From JBLHKS01 sp047620505 (GTDB taxonomy: Bacteria; Verrucomicrobiota; Verrucomicrobiia; Verrucomicrobiales; DEV007): a DNA stretch of 7,819 nucleotides. The DNA is taken from assembly GCA_047620505.1 (NCBI GenBank), contig JBLHKS010000290.1:1-7819 (forward strand), read 5' to 3'. Under the pieces are notes generated by a model. That model saw only the letters and a program-made list of their open reading frames with translations. It had not been told where the DNA came from and made no database searches. This document shows positions 6,512 to 7,819 of the stretch, in pieces. Both the position numbers and the translations under genes were made by a program. How positions within the stretch are numbered: the stretch's first letter is position 1; every line of letters starts with the position of its first letter.

Positions 6512-7819
6512 ATGAAATCCCTGACCCTCCCCCAACTTTTCTTGATCGCGGCGTTCTGCGCCTCGCCCCTGACGTCTAACGCGGTTCTTCTGCGTGACGA
6601 CGTGAGCAAGCAGCGCGCGATCAACCTCGCCGCGAGCTTCGCAGCCGTCGGCCATTTCCCAGGCTGCACCGCAACTTACATCGGAGCCGCAAAAGCCATC
6701 ACCGCCGCCCACTGCATTGACGGCGGAGTCGTCGGCTCGCAGTTCACCCTCGGGACAGCCGCAAACCAACCGATTCATCAACGAACCATCGTGAGCGTTG
6801 CCAAGAATCCGCGTTACGCCGGTAAAAAGGCAGCCTTCGACGTCGCCATTCTCACTCTTGAAAGCGACATTCCCGGCGTAGTTCCGATGTTCCTTTCCGG
6901 TAGAAATCGAGTTGGAAAAACCGCGACGATCGTTGGCTTCGGCGACACCGGGAATGGACTCTCACGAAACCACAAAAATGGCCGCGAGATCAAGCGCGCG
7001 GCGAAGAACAAGATCGACGTGCTGGTCCCGTCTAACTTCCGGCCCGAGCGGGACGATCGAGGCGCGTACTACCTCGATTTCGATAGTCCGGACCGCGACG
7101 CCAACACGCTGAAGGACGTTTACGGTTTCAAATCGAGCGCCAGTCCGAAGCGAGACGAGGGCGATGCCGGGCCGGGCGACAGCGGCGGTCCTCTGATTTC
7201 AGGCGGCGGTGTGGTCGCGATCGTCAGCGCCGGTTTCAACGATATCGGCACCGATTCTGAATACGGAACGATCGGAATTTTTGCACCTCTGCTCCAGCCA
7301 AACAACATCGCGTGGCTGGCGAGCCAGGGGGTTGTCGTTCACGGCCGAGGATCGACGAAAGGCTCCAGCCAGAGCAGTTCAAGCCGGAGCAATCGCAGCG
7401 GGCGTTCCGACCGCGATGGGCAATTCGGTTTGATGGTCGTGGATCAGAACGCGATCGCCTCTGCAATTTTCAGCGGGCTTCCGATGGCGAACGCGGTTCA
7501 GAGCGGCGGGATTCGCGCGGCGCGCCTCGGAACACGCGATGTCAACTCGCGGCTGACTCGACTGAGGGCTCGACGACGGACGGGCGATGCGATTTTCAGC
7601 GGCTCGCCTCAGCAGGTCGATGCGAAACTTTCGCTGTTCCTGGATTTCGCCAACCGCATGGGAATTGACGCGTCTGAGGCGCTTGGTTTGAAGGATAAAT
7701 TTGAGCCGGAAATGGCCGAAATGATTTTCGCCGGTGGTCCGTTCGCGTCAGCAGATGCTATGCCGATTCCGCTCCTCTCAGCGGCCGGAGCCGACCCTGG
7801 CAAACACACAATCGAGTTC
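6512..7819 (+). CDS. Secreted trypsin-like (S1 family) serine protease with C-terminal extension, 3' partial
   Basis: The frame is open from the ATG at 6512 (in-frame TGA at 6500-6502 upstream) to the window edge, 436 codons with no stop. Residues 1-24 form a signal peptide (MKSLTLPQLFLIAAFCASPL, then TSNA), with cleavage likely after SNA. A chymotrypsin-fold domain spans about 29-271: His67 in ITAAHC, Asp110 in FDVAILTL and Ser224 in GDSGGPL form the catalytic triad. C52 and C68 match the conserved Cys42-Cys58 disulfide and are the only cysteines after the signal peptide. Asp218, six residues before the Ser, sits at the S1 position of trypsin, so cleavage after Arg or Lys is predicted. No IVGG-type activation N-terminus is seen; the mature chain begins VLLRDDVSK. 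A Ser/Arg-rich linker (about 278-303) leads to a region I do not recognise. It does not belong to the dcw pathway, and its substrate is unknown. Confidence 0.88.
   Translation, partial: MKSLTLPQLFLIAAFCASPLTSNAVLLRDDVSKQRAINLAASFAAVGHFPGCTATYIGAAKAITAAHCIDGGVVGSQFTLGTAANQPIHQRTIVSVAKNPRYAGKKAAFDVAILTLESDIPGVVPMFLSGRNRVGKTATIVGFGDTGNGLSRNHKNGREIKRAAKNKIDVLVPSNFRPERDDRGAYYLDFDSPDRDANTLKDVYGFKSSASPKRDEGDAGPGDSGGPLISGGGVVAIVSAGFNDIGTDSEYGTIGIFAPLLQPNNIAWLASQGVVVHGRGSTKGSSQSSSSRSNRSGRSDRDGQFGLMVVDQNAIASAIFSGLPMANAVQSGGIRAARLGTRDVNSRLTRLRARRRTGDAIFSGSPQQVDAKLSLFLDFANRMGIDASEALGLKDKFEPEMAEMIFAGGPFASADAMPIPLLSAAGADPGKHTIEF
7463..7741 (+). repeat. Three degenerate IF(S/A)GxP motifs in the protease C-terminal region
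   Basis: In the C-terminal extension of the protease the motifs AIFSGLP (residues 318-324, nt 7463-7483), AIFSGSP (360-366, nt 7589-7609) and MIFAGGP (404-410, nt 7721-7741) recur at spacings of 42 and 44 residues. An R(L/M)G pair also lies about 20 residues after the first and second copies. Outside these motifs the units differ a lot, so this may be a degenerate repeat or chance. Confidence 0.35.

Noticed and set aside
6127..6579. Plus-strand open frame of 150 codons overlapping the end of mraY and the start of the protease
   Set aside because: It is in another frame of mraY, which has all its motifs here; the translation is Arg/Pro/Ser-rich with no family resemblance.

Overview
The window is a co-directional, plus-strand stretch of a bacterial division and cell wall (dcw) cluster, followed by one unrelated secreted-protein gene. 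The order is rsmH (3' end only), ftsL-like, ftsI, murE, murF, mraY, and then a trypsin-like serine protease that runs off the right edge. Base composition is moderately GC-rich. Codons such as GCG, ATC, TCG and CGA are frequent, and there is little sign of canonical Shine-Dalgarno sequences. The gene order, the DAP-type MurE and the style of the proteins fit a Gram-negative, diderm organism. My best guess is Verrucomicrobiota or a relative in the PVC group, but this rests on general resemblance and no search was run.

Positions 1-6448 form a tightly packed operon. rsmH and ftsL overlap by ATGA, ftsL and ftsI are 1 nt apart, murE and murF overlap by ATGA, and murF and mraY abut (TAA then ATG). 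The only real gap is 51 bp between ftsI and murE. Together the genes encode: the 16S rRNA methyltransferase that usually opens the cluster; a bitopic divisome protein; the septal transpeptidase; the ligases that add the third residue (meso-diaminopimelate, from the DNPR motif) and then D-Ala-D-Ala to UDP-MurNAc; and the membrane enzyme that transfers the finished UDP-MurNAc-pentapeptide to the lipid carrier, making lipid I. All catalytic motifs that I checked are present.

Positions 6449-7819 depart from the textbook order, in which murD, ftsW and murG would follow mraY. After a 63-bp spacer carrying a perfect 12-bp palindrome, there is an open frame from an ATG at 6512 to the end of the window with no stop (436 codons so far). 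It encodes a signal peptide, a chymotrypsin-fold protease domain with a complete His-Asp-Ser triad and an Asp at the predicted S1 position, a Ser/Arg-rich linker, and a C-terminal region I do not recognise. This gene is the least ordinary part of the window. I see no RNA genes, CRISPR arrays, insertion sequences or convincing terminators.
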